Assembly: GCA_964534745.1 (NCBI GenBank)
Contig: CAZHQW010000039.1
Location: 1-33,922 of the forward strand
Source of the DNA: G020354785 sp964534745
GTDB taxonomy: Bacteria; Bacteroidota; Bacteroidia; Bacteroidales; UBA10428
Length of the DNA stretch: 33,922 nt
Direction of reading: 5' to 3'
Shown here: positions 17,605 to 25,986 of the stretch, piece after piece
Numbering within the stretch: the first letter of the stretch is position 1
How the letters are laid out: every line of letters begins with the position of its first letter
The notes under the pieces: model-generated
What the model was told of the DNA's origin: nothing
Seen by the model: only the letters and a program-made list of their open reading frames with translations
Databases searched by the model: none
Position numbers and translations under genes: made by a program

Positions 17605-18783
17605 CTACCTTGATTTTTCTATTGCCTGCAGGACATCACCAATAATGTCGTCTATATGTTCGAGTCCGACAGACACCCTTATTAGTCCGCCCGTTATATT
17701 TACAGCCTTTCTCTCCTCCTCGGTGAGCTTCGAATGTGTGGTTGTCCTGGGATGGGTAACTATGGTCCTTGTATCACCAAGATTCGATGTAATAGAAAGC
17801 AGCTCAAGAGCATCAATAAATCTTTTTGCCCTTTCCTCACCCCCTTTCAACTCGAACGTTACCAGTCCGCCCCCCATACGCATCTGTTTTCTCGCCAGCT
17901 CATATCTTTTGTAGGACGGGAGGAACGGATATTTTACCCATTCAACCTCGGGATTTTTTTCCAGAAACTTCGCAAGCTCAAAGGCATTCTGACAGTGCCG
18001 TTCGACCCTGAGAGCCAGTGTTTCTATGCTTTTGGACAGGATCCATGCATTGAAGGGCGACATGCAGGGTCCGGTTTGCCTTGCAGTAAACCTTATATCC
18101 CCTATGAACTCCTTGCTGCTCAGTACTGCTCCCCCTATTGTCCTTCCCTGTCCGTCAATGTGCTTGGTTGTCGAATGTGTGATAATATCGGCTCCGTATT
18201 TAACGGGCTGCTGAATGTAGGGAGTGGCAAATGTATTGTCAACGTTAAAAAGGAGATTATGTTTTTCAGCAATCCTTCCCAGCATTTCAAGATCAACAAT
18301 GTCCAGTCCCGGATTGGAGGGACTTTCGGCAAAAATCATTTTGGTTGTTGGCAATATGTTCTTTTCCCATGCTCTGTCATCATCAATATCGACGTAGGTA
18401 TGTGAAATTCCGAACCGCGGCAATACCCTGGTTATTATAAGATGTGTAGAAGTAAAAAGGTTGCGGCACGCCAGAAGATGATCACCAGCACTCAAATGGG
18501 CGGTAATGCTTAAATATATGGCAGCCATTCCCGAAGCAGTGGCTATACCGTCTTCTGCTTCCTCGAGTGCGCACAGCTTCATTATAAACTCATCGGTACT
18601 GGGATTGGAATATCTTGTATATATATGTCCCTCCTTCTCTTCTGCAAACAATGCCCTTGCCTCTTCTGCATTATCAAAAACAAAGCTTGATGTTGCATAT
18701 ATGGGCACGCTATGTTCTTTCTGAGGAGAAGACTTAAGCTGTGTTCTTACGGCCCTTGTTTCAAATTTAATTTCCTTTTTCAT
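17605..18783 (-). CDS. metZ: Cys/Met-metabolism PLP enzyme, O-succinylhomoserine sulfhydrylase-like
   Basis: 392 residues. PLP fold type I of the trans-sulfuration family: Tyr55/Arg57 in YTRYSNPS, Asp182 in FNVDNTFATP contacting the PLP ring nitrogen, and the Schiff-base Lys207 in HSTTKHIDGQG. The sequence after the lysine (DGQGR-IGGAV) matches MetZ, which makes homocysteine from O-succinylhomoserine and sulfide, better than cystathionine synthases or methionine gamma-lyases, where it usually reads GHSD. It is thus likely a methionine-biosynthesis enzyme; cystathionine gamma-synthase or lyase activity remains possible. Divergent from the aldolase gene with only 82 bases between start codons. 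Confidence 0.82.
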   Translation of the reverse strand: MKKEIKFETRAVRTQLKSSPQKEHSVPIYATSSFVFDNAEEARALFAEEKEGHIYTRYSNPSTDEFIMKLCALEEAEDGIATASGMAAIYLSITAHLSAGDHLLACRNLFTSTHLIITRVLPRFGISHTYVDIDDDRAWEKNILPTTKMIFAESPSNPGLDIVDLEMLGRIAEKHNLLFNVDNTFATPYIQQPVKYGADIITHSTTKHIDGQGRTIGGAVLSSKEFIGDIRFTARQTGPCMSPFNAWILSKSIETLALRVERHCQNAFELAKFLEKNPEVEWVKYPFLPSYKRYELARKQMRMGGGLVTFELKGGEERAKRFIDALELLSITSNLGDTRTIVTHPRTTTHSKLTEEERKAVNITGGLIRVSVGLEHIDDIIGDVLQAIEKSR

Positions 18784-18865
18784 CTGAAAGAGTTTATTAT
18801 TGAAATATTAATTTGTAAATAAGCAAAATAATAAATAATTTGTTGAATTTAAAACATATCTCCAT

Positions 18866-19507
18866 ATGACGGCAGAAAAAATAAGGGAACTACCCATTAT
18901 AGGTATTCTCAGGGGGATAAAGGAAGTGCATCTGGAACCTCTTGTCGGCAGTGCAGTGGAATCGGGACTGAAATGTATTGAAATAACCATGAATACCGGT
19001 GATGCAGATAAGCTGATAAGGAGGACAATTGAAATGGCAGGTGATAACCTGGTAGTTGGCGCAGGCACTGTATGCAATATGAAAAATTTAAAGGAAGCAT
19101 TGGATGCCGGTGCAACATTTATTGTTATGCCCATGGTTGAGGAAGAAATTATAAGCTGCTGTGTAAAGGGGGCTGTCCCTGTTTTTCCCGGGGCACTGAC
19201 ACCCACGGAAATATTCAGGGCATGGGATCTGGGGGCCACAATGGTAAAGGTCTTTCCTGTTTCGGTATTCGGACCGCGGTATTTCAGGGAAATAAAGGCT
19301 CCTTTTGGGAACATTGAACTTATGGCAACGGGAGGCGTCTCTTCAGACAACATTAGGGAGTATTTTGCCTGCGGTGCCTCGGCCGCTGCATTCGGTGCCA
19401 GCATTTTCAGGAAAGAGTGGATAGAAAACAATAATTACAGCGCTATACAGAAAGGCATAAAAGCAATGATCAGGGGATACAAAGACTGGAAATCGGAAAC
19501 AACATAA
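18866..19507 (+). CDS. KDPG/KHG-type aldolase (2-dehydro-3-deoxy-phosphogluconate aldolase family)
   Basis: 213 residues, the normal size of the class I KDPG aldolase. Schiff-base Lys128 lies in VKVFPV (KFFPA in E. coli Eda) and the proton-relay Glu39 in EITMNT. VGAGTV (64-69) and VFPGALTPTE (106-115) complete the active-site barrel, and ATGGVS (154-159) binds phosphate in the family. At the position of E. coli Arg49 (EVTLRT) this protein has Asn43, so it may accept a different 2-keto-3-deoxy acid. No 6-phosphogluconate dehydratase or KDG kinase lies in the window. The TerB-like gene follows after 10 bases, so both are probably cotranscribed. Confidence 0.87.
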   Translation: MTAEKIRELPIIGILRGIKEVHLEPLVGSAVESGLKCIEITMNTGDADKLIRRTIEMAGDNLVVGAGTVCNMKNLKEALDAGATFIVMPMVEEEIISCCVKGAVPVFPGALTPTEIFRAWDLGATMVKVFPVSVFGPRYFREIKAPFGNIELMATGGVSSDNIREYFACGASAAAFGASIFRKEWIENNNYSAIQKGIKAMIRGYKDWKSETT

Positions 19508-19517
19508 AAACAATTAT

Positions 19518-19940
19518 ATGGATTTTTATTCATCATTTGACGAAAACATAAAAAAGAGTTACCTGCTGATGCTCATTAAAATAGAAGAAGCAGATAAGAA
19601 AATTGATATTAATGAAGAAGCTTTTATAGAGTATATTGCTGGCAAGCTGGGCCTTACCGAAAACGATATAAATGAAATAAGGCGGAATCCCGGCAAGTTT
19701 GAGTTTAAGCTTCCTGATAATGTGGATGACAGGCTCAGGATCTTTTACAGCCTCCTCTATATGATGGGCATTGACGGGGAGATTCAGGAACAGGAAAAGG
19801 AGATGTGCAGAAAACTGGGTTTCAGGCTTTGCATAAATCCTGTTCTTATGGACGACCTGATAGATATTATGGTCAGGAACCTTAATAAAAGAATACCTGA
19901 GGACCAGATGCTCAAAGCCGTGAAAAAGTATCTGAATTAG
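19518..19940 (+). CDS. TerB-like helical protein
   Basis: 140 residues, all helical in character, without signal peptide. Two similar halves, LLMLIKIEEADKKIDINEEAF (about 18-38) and LRIFYSLLYMMGIDGEIQEQ (about 74-93), each contain a helix followed by an acidic D-x-x-I loop, the pattern of the TerB/DjlA-N fold. TerB-like proteins are linked to tellurite resistance and envelope stress, but the fold is widespread and no function can be given here. It follows the aldolase gene closely and ends 14 bases before a convergent nuclease gene. Confidence 0.55.
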   Translation: MDFYSSFDENIKKSYLLMLIKIEEADKKIDINEEAFIEYIAGKLGLTENDINEIRRNPGKFEFKLPDNVDDRLRIFYSLLYMMGIDGEIQEQEKEMCRKLGFRLCINPVLMDDLIDIMVRNLNKRIPEDQMLKAVKKYLN

Positions 19941-19954
19941 CTGATGAAGGTTTT

Positions 19955-21043
19955 TTAGTACTTTATTACCCTGACAACCCTGTTATTGTCAAGGTACCTG
20001 TCAACAATATCCTGCAGATCAGGATTATCATCATATGAACTTATATAGCCATCGACATCATCGGGGTGTCTTATCTGTATATCCCTGTCAATATAACCAT
20101 AACCTGCAAATTTGCTTTTAATAATTTTAATTACTGAAAATTCATCTACGCTCCTTCCCTTGTCAATAATAATTGTATTGTTTCCTTCATCTTTCATATA
20201 ACCTGAAAGTCCGCTTCTCCTTTTTCGGTTATAGCAGGGCTTCCTGTTTCTTACTTCCGCAGACTCTTTCAGAAGGGCAATAAGCTCACTGCCCGTAAGC
20301 TCATAACCAATATCAGCAATAAGACGGCGCATCTGTATGGCCCTTTTGCTACTGTTATTGTTAATATGAGATATAACACGCGACTTTATATTCCTGCTTT
20401 TACCAATGTACAGCACCTCACTGTTTTCATCATAAAAATAATAGAGTCCTGTTTCTTCAGGAAGGTCTCTTATCAAATCAATGCTTAATTCCGGATGCAA
20501 GTCATTATTCGAAAGCAGCCTGTTACTTAAAAGATCCAGTCCGCTGGTGTTATTAAGGTCGATAAGTATATCAAACAGCCTGGCTGTGGCATAGGCATCC
20601 CCTGCCGCCCTGTGCCTGTCCCTGATTTCTATCCCCAGCTCATTACATAAAGATCCTAGACTGTATGATTTAAGTCCGGGTACAAGCTTCCTGCTCAGCC
20701 TGACAGTGCAAAGCTGTTCCCTCTGGTACCTGTATCCGAGACTCCTGAACTCATTGCGGATAAAATTATAGTCAAAACCTGCATTATGTGCTACAAAAGT
20801 TCTGTTTTCCGTAAGCTCGACAATCCTGCGTGCCACTTCATAAAACTTTGGCGCGCCGTCTACCATTTCGTTGGTGATCCCTGTAAGTGCTGTTATATAC
20901 CGGGGGATTTCCCTTTCGGGATTTACCAGTGTAATAAATGTGTCCGTGATTTTCTTTCCGTCATGTATAAGTATGGCTATCTCTGTGATCCTGTCGTACT
21001 CTGAGCTGCCGCCCGTGGTCTCTATATCTACAATGGCATACAT
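19955..21043 (-). CDS. DEDDh exonuclease fused to a GIY-YIG nuclease domain
   Basis: 362 residues. Residues 1-165 are a DNA polymerase III epsilon-type 3'-5' exonuclease: Asp6 and Glu8 (IVDIETTG), Asp91 (HNAGFDYNF), and His144/Asp149 (RHRAAGD) complete the DEDDh set. From about 194 a GIY-YIG domain begins (PEETGLYYFYD), with YIG at 212-214, Arg222 and Glu260, like the N-terminal domain of UvrC or Cho. The remaining ~85 residues have no recognised domain. Fusions of this kind occur in several bacteria and suggest a DNA-repair nuclease that incises and trims; the actual substrate is unknown. Divergent from the CotH gene. Confidence 0.88.
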   Translation of the reverse strand: MYAIVDIETTGGSSEYDRITEIAILIHDGKKITDTFITLVNPEREIPRYITALTGITNEMVDGAPKFYEVARRIVELTENRTFVAHNAGFDYNFIRNEFRSLGYRYQREQLCTVRLSRKLVPGLKSYSLGSLCNELGIEIRDRHRAAGDAYATARLFDILIDLNNTSGLDLLSNRLLSNNDLHPELSIDLIRDLPEETGLYYFYDENSEVLYIGKSRNIKSRVISHINNNSSKRAIQMRRLIADIGYELTGSELIALLKESAEVRNRKPCYNRKRRSGLSGYMKDEGNNTIIIDKGRSVDEFSVIKIIKSKFAGYGYIDRDIQIRHPDDVDGYISSYDDNPDLQDIVDRYLDNNRVVRVIKY

Positions 21044-21137
21044 AATGATGTAAAAGTATTGAAATAAATCTTAAAATATATAGCCTGATGTTAACCAAAT
21101 ATTAAAAACAATCTTTTTTATATTTCGTATATAGAAC

Positions 21138-21145
21138 TATATTTG
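21138..21145 (+). promoter_or_regulatory. Probable -7 promoter box for the CotH gene
   Basis: TATATTTG matches the Bacteroidota -7 consensus TAnnTTTG exactly. A T-run (21114-21119) stands about 19 bases upstream, where the weak -33 TTTG element is expected. It would give a leader of roughly 40 bases before the ATG at 21193. Confidence 0.55.
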
Positions 21146-21192
21146 GAACTTTTTACTTCTATTGCATTTAATTCGTTGATAAATCGCATCAT

Positions 21193-24100
21193 ATGAAATT
21201 GAACAAAATAATCATTTTTTCTTTTTTATTATTTCTTCCATGCATCGCATCATACACACAGGGACTGGTAATTAATGAGGTTATGGCCTCAAATAATTCG
21301 ACGCTTGTTGATGAAGACGGTGAGTATTGTGACTGGATTGAGATTTATAACGCCGGTGGCAGTCCGGTTAACCTTAACGGCTATGGCTTGTCGGATCAGT
21401 TGTATGATCCCTATATGTGGACTTTCCCTGATATCACACTGGACGCCGGCGGTTACCTTATAGTTTTTGCATCTGACAAAAACCGCAGTGATATCCCTGC
21501 TAACTATAATACAATAATAGACTGGGGGGACCAGTGGAAATACCGTTATGAAAACAGCCAGCCCACTGCTGACTGGAATGAAATTGGTTTTAGCGAGACC
21601 GGCTGGTATACCGGACCCAGTGGCTTTGGCTACGGTGATGACGATGACGCCACTGTTATTGAAAATGCGAGGACAGTTTATCTGAGGAAACCATTTAATA
21701 TTACCGATGCATCGGCAATAACCTCAGCTATACTGCATATGGATTATGATGACGGCTTTGTAGCTTATATAAACGGAACGGAGATTGCACGTATGGCTAT
21801 AGGGGAACCCGGCACCCCTACAACCTGGGAAATGTATACGGACTATGACCATGAGGCAAGGATATGGCAGGGGGGCAATCCCGAAAGGTTTAATATTAAC
21901 CTGGGAGGCAGTTTGTTGCAGAATGGCACCAATGTACTTGCCATTGAAGTACATAATGTTTCGGCAGGATCCTCTGATTTTACGGCCATACCTTTCCTTA
22001 CGATAGGCGGTCCCGATATTGCAGGGGGTTACGTACCGGAAATTCTTAACATTGTATATGAGACATACCTGCATACTAACTTTAAGATTAGGTCCGAAGG
22101 TGATTCAATTATACTTACCACTCCGGGTGGCACACGCATCAATGAACTGTTTACCGGAGAGATACCTGCTGACATTTCCAGGGGCAGAAAACCTGACGGT
22201 TCAGGCAACTGGTATTATTTTGATGAGCCGACACCAGGTCAGCCGAATACAACATTCGGTTACAGCGGAGTTGAAAATGATATGCCTGTCCTTTCTCACC
22301 AGGGCGGCGTGTATGCAAGTGCTATTAATCTAATAATGACCAGTGAAGGATTATATGATACTATATATTATACGCTTGATGGTTCTGTACCAGACAAATC
22401 TTCGAGCAGATATACAGGACCTTTGCATATATCGGGCACAACGCTCTTACGTGCCAGGCTGGTCAGGAATAACCAGATATCATCATCGGTATTGAGCTGC
22501 TCATACATATTTCCCGGCAGGGATTGTAAACTGCCGGTGATATCGGTTTTTACCGACCCTTATAACCTGTGGGATGAGAACTATGGGATTTATGCTACTG
22601 GAGACAATGCAGACTCGGAGTTCCCCTACTTTGGTGCCAATTTCTGGGAAGACTGGGAAAAGCCTGCCCATGTTGAGCTTTACGAGCCCGACGGCAGCCT
22701 GGGCTTCTCTATTGATGCCGGCATAAAAATTTTCGGCGGATGGAGCAGGGGCAATCCCCAGAAATCACTTTCAGTATTTGCGCGCAGCAAATATGGGTAT
22801 CCTGAAATTGAATACAGGGTCTTCAATGAGAAGCCTATCTCCGAATTTGAGGCCCTTGTTTTCAGAAATTCCGGCAATGACTGGATGAACACAATGTTCA
22901 GGGACGGTATGATGACAAGCCTTGTCAGGCCCCTTGGAATCGACGTCCAGGCCTTCCGCCCTGCCATACTTTATCTTAACGGTTCTTACTGGGGCATACA
23001 AAATATAAGGGAAAAGGTTAACGAGCATTTCGTAGCCTCAAATCACAATATTGATGCCGACAGTGTTGACCTGCTGGAAAATAGCGGGAATGTTATTGTA
23101 GGGAACGGACAGCACTATTACGACATGATAGATTTTGTTACAAACAATAGTCTTACCAGTACCTCCAACTACGAGTATGTTAAAACACAGATGGATGTTG
23201 ATAACTTCATAAAGTACCAGTTTTCGCAGATCTATTTCAATAACAGGGACTGGCCGGGCAACAACATAAAATTCTGGCGTGAGTCTAACAGTAAAGGTAA
23301 ATGGCGCTGGATAATGTTTGATACCGACTTCGGATTTAACATCTATCATCCTGATGAGCAGTATCTGAACACATTAAGCTTTGCCCTTGAACCAAATGGT
23401 GAGGGCTGGCCCAATCCGCCATGGTCAACCCTCCTTTTCAGGAGGCTGGTACAAAACCAGCAGTTCAGGAACAGCTTTATAAACCAGTTTGCCGATCATC
23501 TTAATACAACTTTCCAGCCTGATGCCGTTGTTGCCCATATTGACAATATTATTGACAATATATATCCTGAAATAACATATCATTATGACCAGTGGGGCGA
23601 GTCGATAGGCAACTGGGAGAATGATGTTGACAGGATGAAAGACTTTGCCATGGAAAGGGTCGGCCCTTGCAGGGATCATATATTGCAGCAGTGGTCGCTG
23701 CCCGGCACAAAGAACATCACTGTCAATATCACTCCTGAATCCTCGGGAAAAATAAAGGTCAATACAATTTATCCTCCCCACTACCCCTGGAGCGGCATAT
23801 ATTTCACAAGCGTCCCGATAGATCTTAAGGCTATGCCCAAGGAAGGTTACCGCTTTATAGGGTGGACCGGTGATATTGATTCGGATGAAGAAGTTATATC
23901 TGTCAATCCGTCTGCCAATTACAGTTTCACTGCACAGTTCGAAAAGGACTTCTCAACGCTTAATCCGGTTATTATTAATGAGATTAACTATTGCTCAGAT
24001 CCTTCATTTGACAGTGAGGACTGGGTTGAACTGTACAACAGGGGTGAGCAGCCGGAAGATATTTCAGGATGGATCTTTAAAGATTCCGATGATGCACACA

Positions 24101-24747
24101 TCTTTGTTATTCCTGCAAATACTGTTTTATCCTCAGGAGGCTTTATTGTTTTATGCAGGGATATCATTGCATTTGCGACACAATACCCGTGGGTTACAAA
24201 AATCAAGGGTAACTTTAACTTCGGACTCAGCTCAAGCGGAGAATTCATACGTCTGTATAACAGCAGCGGGGGATTTGAGGATTCGGTCTATTATGGCGTT
24301 TCCACACCCTGGCCTTCCGAACCCTGCGGACACGGTCCGACCCTGGAGCTGATAGATCCTTACCTTGACAATACTCTGCCGGAAAGCTGGACTGCTTCAA
24401 CTCACGGCACACCGGGGTCTGTTAACGGTTCCTATACAGGCATACCTGAAATAAAAGCTCCGGGAATAAATACTGATAACCTTGTCATGGTCTATCCCAA
24501 TCCGTTTAATGTGTCGGTTGGAATATATGTTGATATGGGTCCCTCTGACAGGGCCAGAATATCTATATACGGTACCAGCGGTGAATTAAAGAATATTCTG
24601 ACAGTTGACGGCGAATATGAAGGCAGGCACAGGATAAGCTGGGACGGTACAGATTTTCACGGGAACAAGCTGGCGGACGGACTCTATCTTATCAGGATAG
24701 AAACCGGCAAATACCGGATTTCAAGAAAGGTTCTGCTGCTTAAGTAA
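21193..24747 (+). CDS. Large secreted CotH-kinase-family protein with lamin-tail domains and sorting tail
   Basis: 1184 residues. Signal peptide 1-22. Order of parts: lamin-tail domain at about 23-110 (LVINEVMASN, then DWIEIYNAG); a jelly-roll-like region at about 120-275; a chitobiase C-terminal-like module at about 363-430 (YYTLDGSVPD); a CotH domain at about 445-840 with RDWPGNN near 685 and FDTDFGF containing Asp710 and Asp712, which fit the metal/ATP site of CotH kinases; an InlB-B-like segment at about 845-915 (GYRFIGWTGD); a second lamin-tail domain from about 925; and a C-terminal sorting domain from about 1100 (VMVYPNPF, then ADGLYLIRIETG). CotH proteins phosphorylate secreted proteins in spore formers; here the target is unknown. 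The tail predicts T9SS export. Confidence 0.85.
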   Translation: MKLNKIIIFSFLLFLPCIASYTQGLVINEVMASNNSTLVDEDGEYCDWIEIYNAGGSPVNLNGYGLSDQLYDPYMWTFPDITLDAGGYLIVFASDKNRSDIPANYNTIIDWGDQWKYRYENSQPTADWNEIGFSETGWYTGPSGFGYGDDDDATVIENARTVYLRKPFNITDASAITSAILHMDYDDGFVAYINGTEIARMAIGEPGTPTTWEMYTDYDHEARIWQGGNPERFNINLGGSLLQNGTNVLAIEVHNVSAGSSDFTAIPFLTIGGPDIAGGYVPEILNIVYETYLHTNFKIRSEGDSIILTTPGGTRINELFTGEIPADISRGRKPDGSGNWYYFDEPTPGQPNTTFGYSGVENDMPVLSHQGGVYASAINLIMTSEGLYDTIYYTLDGSVPDKSSSRYTGPLHISGTTLLRARLVRNNQISSSVLSCSYIFPGRDCKLPVISVFTDPYNLWDENYGIYATGDNADSEFPYFGANFWEDWEKPAHVELYEPDGSLGFSIDAGIKIFGGWSRGNPQKSLSVFARSKYGYPEIEYRVFNEKPISEFEALVFRNSGNDWMNTMFRDGMMTSLVRPLGIDVQAFRPAILYLNGSYWGIQNIREKVNEHFVASNHNIDADSVDLLENSGNVIVGNGQHYYDMIDFVTNNSLTSTSNYEYVKTQMDVDNFIKYQFSQIYFNNRDWPGNNIKFWRESNSKGKWRWIMFDTDFGFNIYHPDEQYLNTLSFALEPNGEGWPNPPWSTLLFRRLVQNQQFRNSFINQFADHLNTTFQPDAVVAHIDNIIDNIYPEITYHYDQWGESIGNWENDVDRMKDFAMERVGPCRDHILQQWSLPGTKNITVNITPESSGKIKVNTIYPPHYPWSGIYFTSVPIDLKAMPKEGYRFIGWTGDIDSDEEVISVNPSANYSFTAQFEKDFSTLNPVIINEINYCSDPSFDSEDWVELYNRGEQPEDISGWIFKDSDDAHIFVIPANTVLSSGGFIVLCRDIIAFATQYPWVTKIKGNFNFGLSSSGEFIRLYNSSGGFEDSVYYGVSTPWPSEPCGHGPTLELIDPYLDNTLPESWTASTHGTPGSVNGSYTGIPEIKAPGINTDNLVMVYPNPFNVSVGIYVDMGPSDRARISIYGTSGELKNILTVDGEYEGRHRISWDGTDFHGNKLADGLYLIRIETGKYRISRKVLLLK

Positions 24748-24765
24748 TACATTAAAAATATATTA

Positions 24766-24773
24766 TTAATTTG
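24766..24773 (+). promoter_or_regulatory. Weak -7-like box before the two-repeat lipoprotein gene
   Basis: TTAATTTG differs from TAnnTTTG at one position and lies 34 bases before the ATG at 24808. No -33 element is evident, so the lipoprotein gene may instead be read through from the CotH gene. Confidence 0.25.
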
Positions 24774-24807
24774 GCAACTTTATTTAATATTAAAACTGCA
24801 TGTTAAA

Positions 24808-25551
24808 ATGAGATCAATAATCTGCTTTCTTATAACCGGCATTTTCCTGGCTGCATCAATTTCCTGCACCAAGGATGAAGGAGTAGGAGGAACAGCAACC
24901 ATAAGGGGTAGAGTTATAATAAACGATTACAATGATGATTTCTCTATACTATTATCGGAGTACAATGCCGCTGAAGAAGATGTATATGTTGTTTACGGGG
25001 ATGATAAGACATTTGGAGACCAGGTAGAAACAAACTATGACGGGACTTTCGAGTTTAATTACCTGCTTCCCGGCGACTACTCGGTTTATATTTATTCTGA
25101 AGACAGTTCATCAAACATGCTGCATGATACGGTAATTATTAAAAATATTACAATTTCACGTAAGGATGATGTGGTTGACGCAGGCACATTTGTTAAAATT
25201 AATGTTCTTGACTTTGATGACGGCAATTCTTCCATTAGCGGCAAAATATATAAGATTGAATATGATCCGGCTACGGTATGCACATTGTACCCGCAGTCAG
25301 ATACGGTCCTTGCCCAGGAACAGGAAGTCTATATTCTGTATGGCAATCACGAATTTTATGATGACAGGATAAGAACTCATTACGACGGCACATTCAGGTT
25401 CAGTAACCTGATTAAGGGCAAGTATCAGGTATACGCCTATTCCAAAGATATAACATGTGGAGTTGAGCTTATACCGGAAATCTGGCAGGTAGAAATTACT
25501 GAAGAAAACCAGGATATAGTACTTAGTGATATTTATATTGCAAACTATTAG
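24808..25551 (+). CDS. Lipoprotein made of two copies of one beta-rich module
   Basis: 247 residues. Lipobox SISC (Cys20) predicts a lipid anchor. The rest is two related units of about 100 residues. Matching parts are EDVYVVYGDDKTFGDQVETN with YDGTFEFNYLLPGDYSVYIYS (first) and QEVYILYGNHEFYDDRIRTH with YDGTFRFSNLIKGKYQVYAYS (second). The DGTF-F..L..G.Y-V-YS pattern resembles carboxypeptidase-regulatory-like or SdrD-B-like beta sandwiches, but I cannot assign a named family. It lies between the CotH gene and a small exported protein that follows after 5 bases, so the two small genes are one transcription unit. Function unknown; probably a surface adhesion or structural part. Confidence 0.7.
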   Translation: MRSIICFLITGIFLAASISCTKDEGVGGTATIRGRVIINDYNDDFSILLSEYNAAEEDVYVVYGDDKTFGDQVETNYDGTFEFNYLLPGDYSVYIYSEDSSSNMLHDTVIIKNITISRKDDVVDAGTFVKINVLDFDDGNSSISGKIYKIEYDPATVCTLYPQSDTVLAQEQEVYILYGNHEFYDDRIRTHYDGTFRFSNLIKGKYQVYAYSKDITCGVELIPEIWQVEITEENQDIVLSDIYIANY

Positions 25552-25556
25552 CAGAA

Positions 25557-25970
25557 ATGAAAACACTGATATTCGTATTATCTTTTTGTTTACTTACCGC
25601 CAATCTTTTTCCCCAAAGCAGGAAGAAGATAAAAGAACTGGGTATAGAGTCCATTACTGAAATAAAGGTAGATTATGAAGATAGCAACGGTAAAGAAATC
25701 ATGAGATTTGTTACTGTTTATGATGAGCAGGGTAATGTTATAAAAGAAGTAGACTATGATAAGACCGGTAAGCTTACCGAAATAATCACTTATGAATATA
25801 ATGAAGATAATGATAAAACAAAGGAAGTCCATTACAGGCCTAACAAAAAGCCTTACAGAACACTGACATACAAGTATGAAAACGGACTCATAAGCGAGCG
25901 CGACGAATATGATGAAAGCAACAGGCTTGTGTCAAAGAAAAAGTATATATACAAATACAAGGACAACTAG
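25557..25970 (+). CDS. Small exported protein with repeated YD/tyrosine-strand motifs
   Basis: 137 residues. A signal peptide of about 20 residues ends near LFPQS, with no lipobox cysteine. The mature part is highly charged and shows a strand repeat of about 20 residues with Y-D/E-x-x-G/N: VYDEQGNVIKEVDYDKTGKL, then YEYNEDNDKTKEVHY, then YKYENGLISERDEYDESNRL. This resembles MORN/YD-like beta repeats seen in toxin-immunity and envelope proteins, but no family can be named. It is translationally close to the lipoprotein gene upstream (5 bases) and ends 16 bases before the convergent RelA gene. Confidence 0.6.
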   Translation: MKTLIFVLSFCLLTANLFPQSRKKIKELGIESITEIKVDYEDSNGKEIMRFVTVYDEQGNVIKEVDYDKTGKLTEIITYEYNEDNDKTKEVHYRPNKKPYRTLTYKYENGLISERDEYDESNRLVSKKKYIYKYKDN

Positions 25971-25986
25971 CTGGCGCGAAGAGATC

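Noticed and set aside
17734..18405. Open frame of 223 codons on the plus strand inside the MetZ-like gene
   Set aside because: Antisense to a conserved PLP enzyme; composition (many Cys, Ser, His) and lack of motifs indicate a shadow.
18808..19431. Open frame of 207 codons on the minus strand opposite the aldolase gene
   Set aside because: The aldolase frame carries the catalytic Lys and Glu; the opposite frame has only low-complexity Ser/Ile/Pro stretches.
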